Shown piece by piece: positions 17,811-28,400 of a stretch of DNA of 64,000 nucleotides (position 1 is its first letter; every line of letters starts with the position of its first letter). Under the pieces are notes generated by a model, which made no database searches, had not been told where the DNA came from, and saw only the letters and a list, made by a program, of their open reading frames with translations. Both the position numbers and the translations under genes were made by a program. Origin of the DNA: a virus. The stretch covers positions 1 to 64,000 of the IMG/VR virus record IMGVR_UViG_3300015171_000002. One strand, given 5' to 3'.

Positions 17811-17898
17811 ACAATATATTAAATATAAAAGAAAAGTTATCCCCGTAGAAAAAAATCCCCTAAACCATCTAAGATTATTAAGAAAGAGAAATAAATGA
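17800..17898 (+). CDS. Small basic protein linking sugar and connector modules
   Basis: 32 residues, MMTKQYIKYKRKVIPVEKNP then LNHLRLLRKRNK; strongly basic. Starts at ATG 17800 (or 17803) inside the end of the glycosyltransferase frame and ends in an ATGA overlap with the next gene, an arrangement that suggests translational coupling. No family is recognised; it might be only a coupling peptide. Confidence 0.45.
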   Translation: MMTKQYIKYKRKVIPVEKNPLNHLRLLRKRNK

Positions 17899-18593
17899 AC
17901 GTTCAAATTCCACTAACCACACCGCAGTTTTTAACTGAACAGATGTTCATTAATTACGGAATGTTCACCGGGTCTGCTACATCTTTTCAAATACAAGCTG
18001 CCTTTTGTATTGCAGAAAATCAAGTTGCTAGAGATGTTGGAACATTTCTAATGCCAACTACCTTTACCGGAACCGTTGGGTTTTTGGGATTTGATACTCC
18101 ATATGAAAGTCCAGTGGGAAAGATTATTTCGGTAGATAATATAGTTCTACATAGACGTTATTCCAATGGTATAGATCAATATATTTCAGGTACAGCTTTT
18201 GTTAGAGATATAGATAATGGTTATTATTTTATTGCCGAATCACCCAATGATAATAGTTCATGTGTGGGTTGTACATCACCAGTAGTGGGTTATTATCAAT
18301 TTAATGTTTCTATTACAGCCGGATATCCAAGTGGAACGGTTTCGAATAATCCTATGGCTCAACTTGCCGCATGTATGGCCGCAGATATCGCATTAAAAAT
18401 GATGTATGATGAAGGTATCGGTGTTCAATATGAAAATCTTGTTAAAACATTACAAATTGGTCGTCTAATTCAATCAATGGAAACTAAATATTTCTTGAAT
18501 ACAATTTATGGGCCTAGTAGTAGAGCTAATTATATTAGTAAATTATTAGAACCATTTAAAATAACAAGAGTTGGTTTCCTGGGTAGATTTTAA
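17895..18593 (+). CDS. Putative head-tail connector/adaptor protein
   Basis: 232 residues; N-terminal beta-rich part with IPLTTPQFLTEQMFINYG and a C-terminal helical part (AQLAACMAADIALKMMYDEG, then LVKTLQIGRLIQSMETKYF). It heads the run of four genes of descending size that precedes the major tail protein, the usual place for adaptor, stopper, gp10-like and terminator proteins. Contains a CVGC motif near 120. Assignment from position only. Confidence 0.5.
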   Translation: MNVQIPLTTPQFLTEQMFINYGMFTGSATSFQIQAAFCIAENQVARDVGTFLMPTTFTGTVGFLGFDTPYESPVGKIISVDNIVLHRRYSNGIDQYISGTAFVRDIDNGYYFIAESPNDNSSCVGCTSPVVGYYQFNVSITAGYPSGTVSNNPMAQLAACMAADIALKMMYDEGIGVQYENLVKTLQIGRLIQSMETKYFLNTIYGPSSRANYISKLLEPFKITRVGFLGRF

Positions 18594-18989
18594 ATGTCAA
18601 TTATTTATAATTTGCGTGGAAGTATATTCCGTGATCAAATAGCATATGATGATAATGGTGGAGCAGTTGTAACAGGAACAACTACAATAGCTAGTAATGA
18701 ACCCTGTCGTCTAGATTATATTATTCCTAAGATGAATATAATAGCACCACAAGGTTTAGAAACAAATGTTACTTATTCTTTTTATATCAGGTCAACACGT
18801 CAACATCCTATTAATATAAGAGAAAATGATTATGTAGTAATAACTTTTCCTAATTTTCATTCTGAATATAATAATAGACTTAGAGTAAGGGGTGTTCAAC
18901 GTGAAACTTTACATCCACAAGACCCGAATTCTATTCTTGAATGTGAAGTAGTTAGAATTAGAGAATCTCGTAATAATCTTATAGATTAG
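18594..18989 (+). CDS. Putative head closure (stopper) protein
   Basis: 131 residues, beta-rich, with a barrel-like pattern (GLETNVTYSFYIRSTRQ, then IRENDYVVITFPNF, ending LECEVVRIRESRNNLID). Size and place fit the head-closure protein that plugs the connector after packaging. Begins immediately after the preceding stop codon. Confidence 0.55.
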   Translation: MSIIYNLRGSIFRDQIAYDDNGGAVVTGTTTIASNEPCRLDYIIPKMNIIAPQGLETNVTYSFYIRSTRQHPINIRENDYVVITFPNFHSEYNNRLRVRGVQRETLHPQDPNSILECEVVRIRESRNNLID

Positions 18990-19002
18990 AACAGGAATTA
19001 TA

Positions 19003-19467
19003 ATGGCAGATGACGGTGTAGTTTTATTAAATTTCGAAGCTCTTATAGAAAAAGCTCAATTAGGAGTAATTGAAGGTTTAAATCAAGCCGCATTAGAATT
19101 TTCAGTTAGATTAGCGGCTGAACTTCCGGATGGAGTAGCAGCTAAATCTATTGTAGTAAAACCAAGTAACCGACAAGGTGATAAATTTACTGTAACAGTT
19201 GGAATAGAAAACGAAGGTGTTTTAAAATATTTATGGGCTTACTGGAAAGGTGAACCAGAAATAATTACTATTTCAGGTCATCCCTGGATGAGGTTTGATA
19301 GATGGAAAAATGGGCCAAGTGAATTACGCTGGCGAAAAGATAATTTATTCCATTTTAAAACCGTAAAACATGAATATCTAGCACATGACTTTGTTGAAAG
19401 AGCTATAGCCAAATTTGACACCTTTGGAGAAACAATTATTAGAAAGTTTAATGAAAGAGTAAAATAA
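19003..19467 (+). CDS. HK97 gp10-like neck/tail-completion protein
   Basis: 154 residues with an N-terminal long helix (FEALIEKAQLGVIEGLNQAA), a beta part with YLWAYWKGEPE and HDFVERAIAKF near the C-terminus, resembling HK97 gp10-like tail-completion proteins where the final helix packs after an H-x-F-x3-A motif. AACAGGAATTATA provides a ribosome site. Confidence 0.6.
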   Translation: MADDGVVLLNFEALIEKAQLGVIEGLNQAALEFSVRLAAELPDGVAAKSIVVKPSNRQGDKFTVTVGIENEGVLKYLWAYWKGEPEIITISGHPWMRFDRWKNGPSELRWRKDNLFHFKTVKHEYLAHDFVERAIAKFDTFGETIIRKFNERVK

Positions 19468-19470
19468 TCT

Positions 19471-19917
19471 ATGATTAGTCCTGAATTAGTACAACGTGCT
19501 ATTATAAAAATGTTACAAGCTGATGCCGGATTAAGTGCTGTACTTACCGGTACAAAACAGATATTAGAATTAGAATATCAGGGCCAAGATTTTAGTTATC
19601 CAAATATTCGAGTAGATATTCAACCTCAATCTCCAATTGGAACTGGAACGGATAGAACCAGATTATCGTTAATTCATTGGACAAATAGAATTTATTCCGA
19701 ACAGCCGAGTAGTCAGGAAGCTAATCATTTATTAGGACTGGTTGTTAAGGCTCAATTTGATAAACAATGGGTAGGAACAGATAGTAATAATATACCTAAT
19801 TTTTATCTTATTCGAATAAATTTGGCGAGTATAGATAATGCTATGCGAATAGCAGATAAGTTATGGGTAGCTAGTGCGATATTTGAATCTGTTGTAAATC
19901 CTAAAATAGTCCCCTAA
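19471..19917 (+). CDS. Putative tail terminator protein
   Basis: 148 residues with an N-terminal helix ELVQRAIIKMLQADAGLSAVL, a central YPNIRVDIQPQSP strand, and a helix-strand end; matches the size and fold pattern of gpU/gp17-like tail terminators. It follows the gp10-like gene as expected. A promoter lies directly after it. Confidence 0.55.
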   Translation: MISPELVQRAIIKMLQADAGLSAVLTGTKQILELEYQGQDFSYPNIRVDIQPQSPIGTGTDRTRLSLIHWTNRIYSEQPSSQEANHLLGLVVKAQFDKQWVGTDSNNIPNFYLIRINLASIDNAMRIADKLWVASAIFESVVNPKIVP

Positions 19918-19937
19918 AAGTCTATTTAATTACTGAT

Positions 19938-19966
19938 TTGACAAAAATTGAAATGTGTGGTATAAT
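19938..19966 (+). promoter_or_regulatory. Sigma70-type promoter next to an ATG
   Basis: TTGACA 19938-19943, 17 bp, TATAAT 19961-19966 with TGTGG. The first ATG of the next gene starts only 4 nt after the -10, so the transcript would begin at or inside that codon; either an upstream transcript serves it or translation begins at a later ATG. Confidence 0.85.
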
Positions 19967-19970
19967 ATAA

Positions 19971-20183
19971 ATGAAATTAATTAAATGTTTAATGTTGGGG
20001 ACTGTCGTTGCCTATGGTGTCGTCTCTCAACAAAGATATATTTTCAACGATAGTAACAATCATATTTTGCTAGTTGAGGATGCAGATATTCCCGATATTC
20101 TAAATAAAAAAGATAAACAGGGTGGTTGTTGTAATTCACCGCTGGTTATAAAAGATATCTTCGAATTAATCCCCACTGAATAA
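19971..20183 (+). CDS. Small Cys-containing protein, paralogue of the 5442 gene
   Basis: 70 residues. VEDADIPDILNKKDKQGGCC matches the VADEDVPGLLMKQCGCCD core of the protein at 5442. There is no ribosome site before ATG 19971 and the promoter -10 ends at 19966; ATG 19989 and 19995 are downstream alternatives. The N-terminus IKCLMLGTVVAYGVV looks hydrophobic. Function unknown; both family members flank the glycan cassette at the head and tail sides. Confidence 0.5.
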   Translation: MKLIKCLMLGTVVAYGVVSQQRYIFNDSNNHILLVEDADIPDILNKKDKQGGCCNSPLVIKDIFELIPTE

Positions 20184-20203
20184 AAAACATATAAAATAGT
20201 TAA

Positions 20204-20256
20204 TAAACGTTCTTCTTGCGGGGAACGTTATAAGTTTCTGCTTGCGGGGCAGAATG
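20204..20256 (+). promoter_or_regulatory. Twin hairpins with a shared CTTGCGGGG loop in the tail-tube leader
   Basis: Two adjacent hairpins, AACGTT-(CTT)-CTTGCGGGG-AACGTT and TTCTG-CTTGCGGGG-CAGAA, carry the same 9-nt loop on different stems. They lie about 45 nt before the ribosome site of the major tail protein gene. The conserved loop on unrelated stems suggests a protein- or ribosome-binding RNA signal; no terminator T-run follows. Confidence 0.6.
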
Positions 20257-20300
20257 AATAATTTTAGACTTGTCTAAATATTATTTAAGGAGAATTTAAA

Positions 20301-20936
20301 ATGGCTTTAGTAACAGGAAGTGCGTTCGGTAGCATTACAGCACAAACAGAATTATACATCGAAGGTGCACCCCAAATTTACATTGAAGATTTCAATGGAG
20401 CCTATGGTTTTGGGCCGGATAGTGATGGTTTTTATTGGCAATTGAGCGGTACTACTGCTTATCCAGTTTATCAATTAGGTTGCTATGAAAATGTCTCATT
20501 CGGAGATAATCTAACCGTTAACATGGTTAGATGTGATACCGTAGGTGATAAAGACGCAATTATTAAGAGAAACTTTATGGAAATTAAGTTTACATTAAAG
20601 AGTTTCTTCCCGATTAAATTAATTGCACCTTTCTTTGGTACATCAGTAGCAGCAGTAACAACAAATGCTGGTACTCACACAGAGAAATTTGGTTTTGGAC
20701 TTTTTGATAATAGTAAGTATTATAAAGTATATTTTCCAAAAGTATACGATGAAACAAATGGTGAATACGTAGCAATTACGGGTCACAGATGCAAGTTAAT
20801 GACAACCGCTGATATCAGTTTTACCTATGGTAATCCGTGGACTCTCCCGGTTGTAATTAGAATGTTGGCTTATGATACTCTACCAACTGCTCAATTATTT
20901 GCAACTATTGTTAGAAAAGACGCTCAGAGATTATAA
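20301..20936 (+). CDS. Major tail (tube) protein
   Basis: 211 residues, beta-rich, with an excellent ribosome site (AAGGAG) and codon use like the capsid gene, indicating high expression. Its place between the terminator and the chaperone/tape-measure genes is that of the tail tube subunit of siphoviruses; only one such gene is present and there is no sheath gene. The DNLTVNMVRCDTVGDKD region and the IKRNFMEIKFTLKSFFPI strand pair fit the tube fold. The leader contains two hairpins with the same loop. Confidence 0.78.
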   Translation: MALVTGSAFGSITAQTELYIEGAPQIYIEDFNGAYGFGPDSDGFYWQLSGTTAYPVYQLGCYENVSFGDNLTVNMVRCDTVGDKDAIIKRNFMEIKFTLKSFFPIKLIAPFFGTSVAAVTTNAGTHTEKFGFGLFDNSKYYKVYFPKVYDETNGEYVAITGHRCKLMTTADISFTYGNPWTLPVVIRMLAYDTLPTAQLFATIVRKDAQRL

Positions 20937-20996
20937 TAAACTGAAAGGAAATAGGATGAGTAGGATAATAATTCTACTCATCCTATTACCCTAAAT

Positions 20997-21710
20997 ATGA
21001 ACTTTGTAGAAACTCTTACAACAAAAAATATAAAATTTGGCGAACAAGAATTTGAATTATTACGTTTGGGTGATTTTTTTAAACTTGAAATATTGAGAAA
21101 GAAATTAATAGAATCAATAAGAAAAAAAGATAAAAAACAGTTAAAAGAATCAATTGAAGATATTATCTTTTTACAGACGCGAGGTTTATTCAAATCTGAA
21201 AGTTTTTTCGAGAGATTACAGGCAGCATATCAAACTATTATCTTTAATCAAATAAATGCTGATGCCGCTATTTTCAAACCCCGTAAAACAAAAGAAAACA
21301 AACCACAGGAAACATCGAGTTGGAATTATGATGGTAGAACATTAGCCATTTGGATAGATACCTTTGCTCAAAACTATCACTGGTCTTTATCTGAAATTTT
21401 AAATCTACCGTTGAATACAGCTATTTATTTATATCAAGAAATTGCTATAAATATCCAATTGAAAAAAGAGTGGGAATACTCACTTACTGAATTGGCTTAT
21501 CCGTATAATAAAAATACAGAAAAGAATGAATTCAAACCATTACAAAGACCCGACTGGATGGCTGAAACTGCTGATGCATTAATTACAGTAACTAAGATTC
21601 CAAAAAGTTTATTACCATTTGGTGTTATTACAGACCTTTCCGGTATGGGAGTATTAGGACAAAATGAACAATCCTTTAGCCTTTCTAAAGAACAAACTAA
21701 AGAAGGTTGA
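20997..21710 (+). CDS. Tail assembly chaperone, gpG-like
   Basis: 237 residues, start NFVETLTTKNIKFGEQEFEL followed by helical LGDFFKLEILRKKLIESI, the pattern of tail chaperones that coat the tape measure. It overlaps the next frame by 47 nt. The second frame is offset by +1 rather than the more usual -1, and it has its own ATG, so either an independent start or a +1/-2 frameshift could join them. The conserved C-terminal portion (LTELAYPYNKNTEK) is rich in charged residues. Confidence 0.65.
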   Translation: MNFVETLTTKNIKFGEQEFELLRLGDFFKLEILRKKLIESIRKKDKKQLKESIEDIIFLQTRGLFKSESFFERLQAAYQTIIFNQINADAAIFKPRKTKENKPQETSSWNYDGRTLAIWIDTFAQNYHWSLSEILNLPLNTAIYLYQEIAINIQLKKEWEYSLTELAYPYNKNTEKNEFKPLQRPDWMAETADALITVTKIPKSLLPFGVITDLSGMGVLGQNEQSFSLSKEQTKEG

Positions 21711-22071
21711 AAAACCGGATAATACTTTTATTATAAATAAAAGACAAATAACCATTTTACCAGTGACTTATGATGAGACATTGGAAGTGGTTTTTTTACT
21801 ATTACCTTATATAAAAATGGTCAGAGTAATAAAAGAAGAACATAAATCTAATCTTGATCCGATTATATTTTTTGATATTGTAGAAAATCTTATTCTACAA
21901 TTAAGACGACAGGATATAAATAAAATTTTACAGATATTATTAAAACAAGACGAAGGTTTTGTTTCCGAACTAACCACAGAAGATTTTGTAAGATTAGCAC
22001 CAATTTTTATTAGAATAAATCATCTAATTGAAGTTATGTTTATTCTTAGAAACCTGGGAGCATTTGAATAA
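21664..22071 (+). CDS. Tail assembly chaperone, gpT-like partner
   Basis: 135 residues, helical (LEVVFLLLPYIKMVRVIKEE, then VENLILQLRRQDINKILQIL). It starts inside the preceding chaperone gene (ATG 21664, with AGGAC shortly upstream) and ends one base into the tape-measure ATG. In lambda-like phages the second chaperone domain is made by frameshift; here a separate start is plausible. Confidence 0.6.
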   Translation: MNNPLAFLKNKLKKVEKPDNTFIINKRQITILPVTYDETLEVVFLLLPYIKMVRVIKEEHKSNLDPIIFFDIVENLILQLRRQDINKILQILLKQDEGFVSELTTEDFVRLAPIFIRINHLIEVMFILRNLGAFE

Positions 22072-24950
22072 TGGCTAGTCCGGCTGCAATTCTTGTCCAA
22101 TTACAAATAGCTACTGAAAAATTCGTTAGTGATCTAAATAAAGCACTAACGACAAGTTTAGGGTTAACTACTAATTGGTCAAAACAAGTTCAACAATCGA
22201 CCGCACAAGCACTTAATCCTGCTCAAATAGAAGCTTGGACAGCAGCATTAAACAAGTTAAATTTATATTTAAACGTTAATGAGAAACAGTTTGCAAGTAC
22301 AACAACAAGTGTAAAAGGTTTTGCACTAGCTACTCTTGATGCTCTTGTTAAAGGTGGTCACGAATATGATACTGCATTATTATCTATGCGTGATAATATG
22401 GTTGAATATGGTGTTAGCCTAAGACAAGCAGGTATTTTAGCTATTGAATTTGGTCAAGCTACTATCAATGGTGTAAATGGTGTTTTAGATGTAAATAGAA
22501 AATTACCATTATCTTTCAAAGAAACATCTGATGCTATTGGCGAGGCTAGTGTAAAATTCCAAGAGCTTATAAATAATGCATCACAATTAGTTCCAGTTGA
22601 AAAGGAAATAGAATCTGGTTCTAATGGTGTAGCTAATGCAACTAAAAATGCCGGTAATGGATTTGATTATTTAGCTAATAGAATTAAAAGTGTTGTCGTA
22701 TCACTTCTAATTGTTCAAACTATTTATCAGGTTATTCAAGCTTTTAAAGATTTAACAACCGCATCTCAACAATTAGCTCAGACTCAATACGAATTATCTG
22801 CTAATGTAGAATATGCTAATAAAGTACTTGGCCCACAGATCGGTAATCTAAAAGAATGGCAAGCCGAGATCGAAAGACTTTCAACAGTATTAAAGGTATT
22901 TTCAAAACAAGATATTACTGAATCTGTAAGTAAAACAATTGAATTAACTGGTCAACTCGGTTTTACTAAAGACCAGATGAGTAGTTTAATAGAAGTTGCT
23001 GCTCATCTTGCCGAAAGAACTGGTAAAAGTTTAATTGATACTATTACCGAATTAGGTAATGCTATTGGTGGAGGTCGATTACAGGGACTTCATGATTTAG
23101 GTTTATATATTCGAACTACAGACCTAGCTACTGAATCTTGGACTGAAGGTTTAGGAAAAAATATAAATGGTTTATCTGATCAGGAAAGAGCTTTAGTCGC
23201 ATTAAATGTCGTTCTAAAAAAATCAAATGATTTAATTTCTACAACTGGCGATTATTTAGATACTACAGCCGGTCAGATGAAAGCGGCAGATACTAGTGCT
23301 GATAATTCAACTAAAGTTATTTCAAAAAGTCTCGAAGGTCTTAATTTAATTCTAAAAAATATTTGGGCTGATTTTTTGGGCTATGTTAGTGATGGTATAA
23401 GTAAATTTAAATTATTAGATGACTTCATTACACAATTTAATTTAAAACATTCTCTAGCAAATTCAATAGGAAAACCACCAGAACTAGGAGATGTTGGATT
23501 AGCACCTTTTGGAGATTTAGGTAAGACTTCAAATGGCCCCGATGCTAAAATAAATAATGCTATTGCTATTGGTGATCTTAAAACATTAGCAAATTTATTA
23601 AATGATCCTAAAATTCAGACATTTTTTGGAGGTGCTACTCAAAATCAATTCCAAACATTATTTAATTTAGCTGAAATATATGCTAAAAAATTACAAGATG
23701 TTAAAGACAAACAGAACGAAGTATTTAGATTATCAGAACATGATAATAGTCCCGTAGCCGGTTCAACATCTAGTTCAGGAACGAATACAGATTTATCCGG
23801 TATTGAAATTACTGCCGTTGATTCCACAACTAAAAAAGTTGAAGCACTTTTCGATAAATCTAAAAAAGATTTAGATAAAGCTCAATTAGATTATATGGAT
23901 AGTATTAGCAAAGCTTATGAAAATAAGATTAAAGCTAATATAGCGGCATTAGAAAAATATAATGATAATCTTTCTAAAATCAATCAAAATTTTGCTCATA
24001 AATCTATTGATGAAACAACTAAATATCATAGAGAATTAGCTACACTTGAAACAGAAGAAGGTTATAAAGAAGTTGATGCCGCTGATGTACGTGATAAGAA
24101 AATCATAGATAATAAGAAAAAATACTATGATGCCCTACGCGCATTAGATGAACAATTTTATTTTAGTATTTTCGATGCGGTTGCTAATAATGACGCTATT
24201 GCTATTTTCGCCGCAGAGCGAAAATACAATATGGATAAGGATAAATTAAAACAGAATTATAAAGACCAGAATCAAGCCGCAAATGAGAATTATCAAGATA
24301 CTATTGAAAAAATTCAAAAAGATACTGAAAGACGTAGAGAATTATTACAGGAAAGATATAATCAACAGAATCAAGACTATGCTATTCAGCGTCAGAGAGA
24401 AATAGATGCCAATGCTAAAGCATTTAAAGAGGATATTGCGGTTAACCAGAGCCATTACGAACAAGAAACAATAGCATTAAAAGCAAAATGGGAAGAACAG
24501 AAAAATTTAATAATAACAAATACAGCCGATGCCTATGCTCAATTAATAAGTGATTTAAAAACTGCTTTAACAGCGCATCAAGATTATTGGACTGGTTTAA
24601 TAGATGGTTGGACAAAATATTATACCGACTTAGAAAAAATGGCACTATATTATAAAGATGTACCCGGCGCTCCTACTTATGCACCTCCAACTAATCCACC
24701 TCCAACCAACCAAACAACTCAATGCCCTCCCGGTCAGGTTTGGAGTGATAAATATAAAGCATGTGTTCCAAATGAAATTGGTGTTAGTGGCCCTTCAATA
24801 ACAACATCATCAGGTACGGGAATTACAGCAGTAAAAACACATAAATTAACAATTGGTAGTGATGGAACAATTTCAGATGCTATATTAAATTCGGTTATAA
24901 AGGAAGTAGCCGATACGATTCAAACAATGGTCGTGGAAAGAGGCGGCTAA
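22071..24950 (+). CDS. Tape measure protein
   Basis: 959 residues, the longest helical protein in the tail module. N-terminal helices (~1-190), a hydrophobic segment SVVVSLLIVQTIYQVIQAF near 207-225 that may insert into the host membrane, a mixed core, then a very long coiled coil (~590-850, e.g. DKDKLKQNYKDQNQAANEN), then a Pro/Asn-rich hinge with CPPGQVW and a short C-terminal domain. It sets tail length and is ejected ahead of DNA. Directly follows the chaperones and precedes tail-tip genes. Confidence 0.87.
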   Translation: MASPAAILVQLQIATEKFVSDLNKALTTSLGLTTNWSKQVQQSTAQALNPAQIEAWTAALNKLNLYLNVNEKQFASTTTSVKGFALATLDALVKGGHEYDTALLSMRDNMVEYGVSLRQAGILAIEFGQATINGVNGVLDVNRKLPLSFKETSDAIGEASVKFQELINNASQLVPVEKEIESGSNGVANATKNAGNGFDYLANRIKSVVVSLLIVQTIYQVIQAFKDLTTASQQLAQTQYELSANVEYANKVLGPQIGNLKEWQAEIERLSTVLKVFSKQDITESVSKTIELTGQLGFTKDQMSSLIEVAAHLAERTGKSLIDTITELGNAIGGGRLQGLHDLGLYIRTTDLATESWTEGLGKNINGLSDQERALVALNVVLKKSNDLISTTGDYLDTTAGQMKAADTSADNSTKVISKSLEGLNLILKNIWADFLGYVSDGISKFKLLDDFITQFNLKHSLANSIGKPPELGDVGLAPFGDLGKTSNGPDAKINNAIAIGDLKTLANLLNDPKIQTFFGGATQNQFQTLFNLAEIYAKKLQDVKDKQNEVFRLSEHDNSPVAGSTSSSGTNTDLSGIEITAVDSTTKKVEALFDKSKKDLDKAQLDYMDSISKAYENKIKANIAALEKYNDNLSKINQNFAHKSIDETTKYHRELATLETEEGYKEVDAADVRDKKIIDNKKKYYDALRALDEQFYFSIFDAVANNDAIAIFAAERKYNMDKDKLKQNYKDQNQAANENYQDTIEKIQKDTERRRELLQERYNQQNQDYAIQRQREIDANAKAFKEDIAVNQSHYEQETIALKAKWEEQKNLIITNTADAYAQLISDLKTALTAHQDYWTGLIDGWTKYYTDLEKMALYYKDVPGAPTYAPPTNPPPTNQTTQCPPGQVWSDKYKACVPNEIGVSGPSITTSSGTGITAVKTHKLTIGSDGTISDAILNSVIKEVADTIQTMVVERGG

Positions 24951-24953
24951 AAG

Positions 24954-25415
24954 ATGAGTACAGTTAAATTATATAATGAAAATTTTGCAAGTCCAGCAAT
25001 TCCATATTTTGAGATAAATAGTGTAAGGATGCCAACTCCAAGTTCTTTTACTTGGATTCCACCAGCACAAATAGGATTAAATGGTGCTGGTCGGCAACGA
25101 TTATATCCATTTTGGGGAATAACTCTGGGTTGGGATATTTTAAGTGAAAATGAATATTCTTTTTTATATAATACCTGGTTGGGAGTAAGTTCGGGTTCAA
25201 TTCAGGTTATGTTACCTCCAACATGGGGTAATTCAACGGGTTTGCCGTGGAATGTTCTCGCATCTGGTTCATTAAGAAACTATAATTATTATAATATTTT
25301 GTTAGATCAACCCATTGCTCAAGCAACAATAGAAAATATCGGCTATCAAAACGTAAAACAAATGATTCGAAAAATTTACGGTGTAACACTTCCCGCTGGT
25401 CAACAGGGGCCATAA
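24954..25415 (+). CDS. Putative distal tail (tail-tip) protein
   Basis: 153 residues, aromatic and beta-rich (YFEINSVRMPTPSSFTWIPP, then RLYPFWGITLGWDILSENEY). It is the first gene after the tape measure, the position of distal tail proteins in siphoviruses, although it is short for a Dit. Starts 3 nt after the preceding stop. Confidence 0.5.
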   Translation: MSTVKLYNENFASPAIPYFEINSVRMPTPSSFTWIPPAQIGLNGAGRQRLYPFWGITLGWDILSENEYSFLYNTWLGVSSGSIQVMLPPTWGNSTGLPWNVLASGSLRNYNYYNILLDQPIAQATIENIGYQNVKQMIRKIYGVTLPAGQQGP

Positions 25416-25416
25416 T

Positions 25417-28400
25417 ATGACAGTATTAACGCCAACACAACTAACAACTGTCCGTGATACAAATGGACAATATACTAATCTCTATTTAACTAAATTTGAG
25501 CCAAGAATTTTAATGCAGGCCCAAATCAATGATGCTAATATAGTGAAAGGCGCACAAGTAATTACATTTAATAATGTTATTACTGGTAGTTATACTAATC
25601 TGGCGGCGGGACAATCCGTTTATATTGGAAGTAGTCAAGGTGGAAATGATATTGGCCGAGTCCGGTTACGGTCGGTTACTTCTACCACACTAACGGTAGC
25701 TGTAGATGACGCTATTTTTTATGCTAATGGTCAATATATTACTGTTAGAGAATTCTATGAAATCTGGCCGGTCTTTCCCTTTGCGAGTTTAAATACTGGA
25801 ACACTGGTGCCAACTATTTATAAAGATTGGGATATTACATATTCTGATCAGAATGTAAATTTTGACCCGATTATTATTATGGGGCCAGATTTTGCGGGAT
25901 TTTATGATACTCTAACAGGAAATGCGTTCTATGGTAGTAATATATTTTTTTCTGCCACAGGAAGTTATACAGTAGATGGAAGTACAATCAGTTCCTATTC
26001 TTGGAACTTTCCGACAGCATGTACAATTACAGGTAGTACATCCGGTACACCCGGAAATGTTCAATTTACTGCCCCTGGCATGTATGTTGTTAGATGTGCG
26101 GTAACTGCATCAAATGGAAAAACTGCTGTATCTTATCGTCATATTGCTTTATTAAATAGACATTTTGGGCCTATTGATAGTTCTGTAACTTCTAGCTATG
26201 AGGAAATAGCCGATTGGGAATTTGGACAAATCAGTACAGATCATATTAATGGAGCCATTGCTAATATAAGTGTTAGAAATAGAGCCGATGAATTTAAAGA
26301 TGGTGACTTAGTTATTATCTTCAGAGAAGATTATTATTCTAATATGTTACAATCTTTCGGTGGTTATCCGGGTAGAGAAAATATTCTATTTGTAGGATAT
26401 GTGGATAAGGCTGATACAACATATGATACTTTTATTTCAAAAACAGATTTTATTTTAAAAGGTTCAGCAGCTTATCTACAGAATAAAGAAATGTTTAGTG
26501 TTCAAATACAGGATACTCAAGGTACACCTTCTGATTGGAGATATATAAAAAATACGACTATTCAAAAGGCTCTTATTCATTATGTCAGATGGCATTCAAC
26601 TTTATTAAATGTAAAAGACTTTAATAAACTAACTAATACTTCTCAGGGTGATTATCACGAAGATGTTATTCTATTTCAAAAAGGTGAAATTCTTTCTAAT
26701 CTAACAAGTTTCATGCAAGGAAAATTATTTGGATTCATTAGTAGTGATAGACAAGGTGAATTTTTTACTGAAATAGATTTACAAATGATAGTTACTGGTA
26801 GTCGGCCAGCATCTATTATGACTTTTCAAGAAGGAGATTGGTTAGGAGATACTAAAATTTCCGAAATTGTTGAACAGCCAGTTTCAAATGTTTTACTTGG
26901 TGGAGTTGCTTATGATCCTACAACAACTTATTATATAACTGGTGTTCCTTTATTAAGTCGAGCGCCCGGTCAGTGGCAAACCTATGTCGGTAAATCACAA
27001 AATGTTAGTGGTATTACTTTATCATCTCTTGGACAAACCGAAATAAATCAAATTTCTGGTTTATATTATGCAAAAGTAAATAATGAAAGTCCCGATTTAC
27101 AATTAGATTTATCATATAATATGTTAAATATTGATATGTATCCACAATCATTTTATGATTTTAATATCTCTGGAACAGCCGTGGTTTATCGTGGTTTCAA
27201 TTGGAAGCCAAAACGTCTAATTCCACGAAAAGAAACAATTAAATTAGATAAATTTGTATTAAGACAAATTATTACTTTTGAAACTGAAACATCTGGCCCG
27301 CCTGGGGATAGTGTTATAATTCCTACAAGTGTTCCCAATGGAGATTGTACGGATTGTGTTCCACCAAAACCATGTGATTGTGTAACTAATCCTAGTTGTG
27401 ATGGTTGCCCTCCACCTGTAGGAGTTGGTGATAAAAATACAGTTTATGTTGTAACTCAGGCACTTATTGGTCGAAGTAGAGATTTTTTAAATTCTAGTCC
27501 AACATGGTCAGCGGTTCCTACATCCGGCGTTTCTGGAATATTTAGAGATTTTATTCTCGACCCCTGGAATCCGGTCAATGGAGCCTTCTTGGTAACATCG
27601 ACTGGAATTTGGATGAGTACTGACCTGAATTCTGCAAGTACCTGGACACAAATACTTGCATCTGGTTCAGGGTATCCCAATTGGAATACTGGCGGAAGTG
27701 TAACTATCGCTCAATGTTTTAGAATTGTAGCAACTATTCAAAACCAGAATCTATTCTATGCCATGCTTTCTGATGGTAGCAGCAATGTTGTTATTGCCGT
27801 TATTCAAATAAGTGGTGGTATTGTAACTATTTATTGCAATCAAACCGGTATAGATGCTGCTTTAGGAGGTTCGGCGTCAGTAGCCTTTTCTATTTCTCAA
27901 AACAAAGGCTACCAACCTATACCTTATCCGAATCAGGCTAACAGTAGCGGCAATGTTTATTTTGGGGGGCTAGGAAAACAATTATATGTAAGTGGAAATG
28001 GTGGAGTAACATTTACCCCACGGGCTATTCAAGCCACGACAGATTTTTATGCGCCATTAGATATTCAGGTTCCATATGTTTATGGTAGTAGTGACGATGG
28101 ACTTATTTACGTTGGCGGCGGGCGTAGCTCTACCACAGAAGCTTATATCCTAAAAAGTTCTAGTAAATTTTCAACTTATGGAAATAATATCAGTCCAACT
28201 ACAGTTCATGGTAGCTATCCAGATGGCGTTGGATGCGAAGATGGTATTTCTAAAAGTAACAGGAATATGGTTGCTCATGCTCAAGATGGTAACAAAATGT
28301 ATATTCTAGGAACGCAATCCCGCGACAGCCGTGGCTATGAGGAGCCGCATCTACTATACACTTCGGATGCTGGTGCTACTTGGACATTAAAACATAGTTT

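Noticed and set aside
21664-21710. Canonical -1 frameshift joining the two tail chaperones
   Set aside because: The second frame is +1 relative to the first and has its own ATG, and no clear slippery heptamer is found in the overlap; recorded only as a possibility in the features.
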